NCBI RefSeq assembly: GCF_002950945.1
Contig: NZ_CP012673.1
Span: 11,484,501-11,548,500, forward strand
Source: Sorangium cellulosum
GTDB lineage: Bacteria; Myxococcota_A; Polyangia; Polyangiales; Polyangiaceae
DNA: 64,000 bases
Direction of reading: 5' to 3'
Part shown: one piece after another, positions 63,244-64,000 of the stretch
How the letters are laid out: each line of letters opens with the position of its first letter
How positions within the stretch are numbered: the stretch's first letter is position 1
Made by a program: the position numbers and the translations under genes
The notes under the pieces: generated by a model
Database searches by the model: none
Seen by the model: the letters and a program-made list of their open reading frames with translations, nothing else
Told to the model about the DNA's origin: nothing

Positions 63244-64000
63244 CATGAAAGAAACCAACGCTCTCGGTGATGTCTCGATCCTCGGCCTGGGCTCCATGGG
63301 CATCGCGCTCGCCCGCGCGCTGCTCCAGCGCGGCGCCCGGGTCACCGCCTGGAACCGGACGCGCGCGAAGGCCGAGCCGCTCGCCGCGGAGGGCGCGGCG
63401 CTGGCGTCGAGCCCGGCGCACGCGGTGCAGGCGAGCGCGGTCGTCGTCGTCTGTGTCACCGACTATCCGTCGACGTACGGCGCGCTGGAGGCCCCGGAGG
63501 CCGCCGCCGCGCTCGCGGGCAAGGTGCTCGTCCAGCTGAGCACGGGGAGCCCGCGGGAGGCCCGCGACGCCGAGGCCTGGGCGAGGAAGCGCGGCGCCGA
63601 CTACCTCGACGGCGCCATCCTCGCGATCCCGAGCCAGATCGGGCGGCCCGAGAGCACCATCCTCGCCTCGGGCTCGGAGACGGCGTTCCGGAAGAGCAAG
63701 CCGCTGCTCGAGGGCATGGCCGGGACCGTGACGTACCTCGGGGAGAAGGTCGGCGCGGCGTCCGCCGTGGACCTCGCGTTCCTCTCGCACGTGTTCTCGG
63801 GCCTCGTGGGCTTCTACCACGGCGCGCGCATCATCGAGGCCGAGGGCCTCCGCGTGGCCGACCTCGGCGCCATGTTCGCCGACGTCGCTCCGGCCGTCGG
63901 CGCGATGATCAAGCAGGACGCAGACTCCATCCAGGCCGGGACGTACGAGTCTTCCGAGGCCACGCTGGAGCTCTGCGCGCGGGCCCTCGACCTCCTCCTG
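63244..64000 (+). CDS. NAD(P)-dependent imine-reductase/hydroxyisobutyrate-dehydrogenase-like protein (3' partial)
   Basis: The first 252 codons are in the window. The Rossmann motif VSILGLGSMGIALARALLQ (GxGxxG) lies near residue 11, followed by AWNRTRAKAEPLA, where Arg after Asn suggests NADP(H) preference, and VVVVCVTDYPS. The region LSTGSPREARDAEAWARKRG and later DLAFLSHVFSGLVGFYHG fit the imine reductase/6-phosphogluconate-dehydrogenase-like group. The catalytic Lys of hydroxyisobutyrate dehydrogenases is replaced by Asp in that helix, which favours an imine-reductase-type enzyme. Start ATG at 63244. It is divergent from the AraC regulator, a likely controller. The C-terminus lies beyond base 64000. 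Confidence 0.85.

Overview
The window is uniformly very GC-rich and carries the usual gene repertoire of a large-genome myxobacterium, most likely in the Sorangiineae/Polyangiaceae (Sorangium-like). Supporting signs are an ECF sigma/FecR pair, a Ser/Thr kinase fused to an AAA ATPase and TPR array, a hybrid histidine kinase, many lipoproteins with Cys-rich or low-complexity repeats, PEGA and DUF4215-type proteins, a Uma2 nuclease and many 1-8 nt start/stop overlaps. I saw no tRNA, rRNA or CRISPR array. This assignment is inference from gene content only.

Layout. 1-0.8 kb: the start of a ParA-like ATPase and a TPR-like protein, separated by the first of three copies of a long hairpin repeat (others at 23.9 and 34.8 kb). 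1.0-5.9 kb: a TonB-dependent receptor with its own TonB-type domain, overlapped by a lipoprotein and a small His/Cys-containing protein, then a lipoprotein with an EF-hand-like loop. 6.2-9.4 kb: a PEGA protein and two tandem Cys-rich paralogues. 9.5-13.4 kb: an accessory segment of visibly lower GC, read on the minus strand: exported protein, Cys-rich lipoprotein, DUF1835-like protein. An IS3-family element has landed inside the lipoprotein gene. The layout resembles the SitB-SitA-SitI lipoprotein toxin/immunity cassettes of myxobacteria. 13.8-18.4 kb: a DUF4215 lipoprotein and an ECF sigma/FecR/secreted-protein operon with a decayed fragment of its third gene nearby.

18.5-27.9 kb is mostly housekeeping: rsmE-prmA, a metallophosphoesterase, glgC, a lipoprotein, two small conserved proteins, a ClC channel and a stand-alone receiver. 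28.0-32.4 kb is a three-gene peptide-ligase type cluster: circularly permuted ATP-grasp, alpha-E, and a class-II-amidotransferase/transglutaminase fusion whose amidotransferase half lacks its nucleophile. 32.4-41.6 kb: a GH81 glucanase, bcp peroxiredoxin, thiolase plus metallo-beta-lactamase-fold protein, a TerB protein followed by a kinase-like/alpha-beta-hydrolase fusion, and an NALSL-repeat lipoprotein.

41.8-53.1 kb holds signalling and surface proteins: a 1.3k-residue Ser/Thr kinase, a small c-type cytochrome, a LamG-like lipoprotein, a Uma2 nuclease, a CHASE hybrid histidine kinase and a T5SS/PEP-CTERM-repeat protein. 53.2-58.7 kb is a compact cyanophycin operon, cphB-cphA-iadA-cphB. It encodes synthesis of the polymer, its breakdown to beta-Asp-Arg and cleavage of that dipeptide. 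58.9-64.0 kb: two small envelope proteins, then an XRE regulator divergent from an SDR and an AraC regulator divergent from an imine-reductase-like dehydrogenase that runs off the window.
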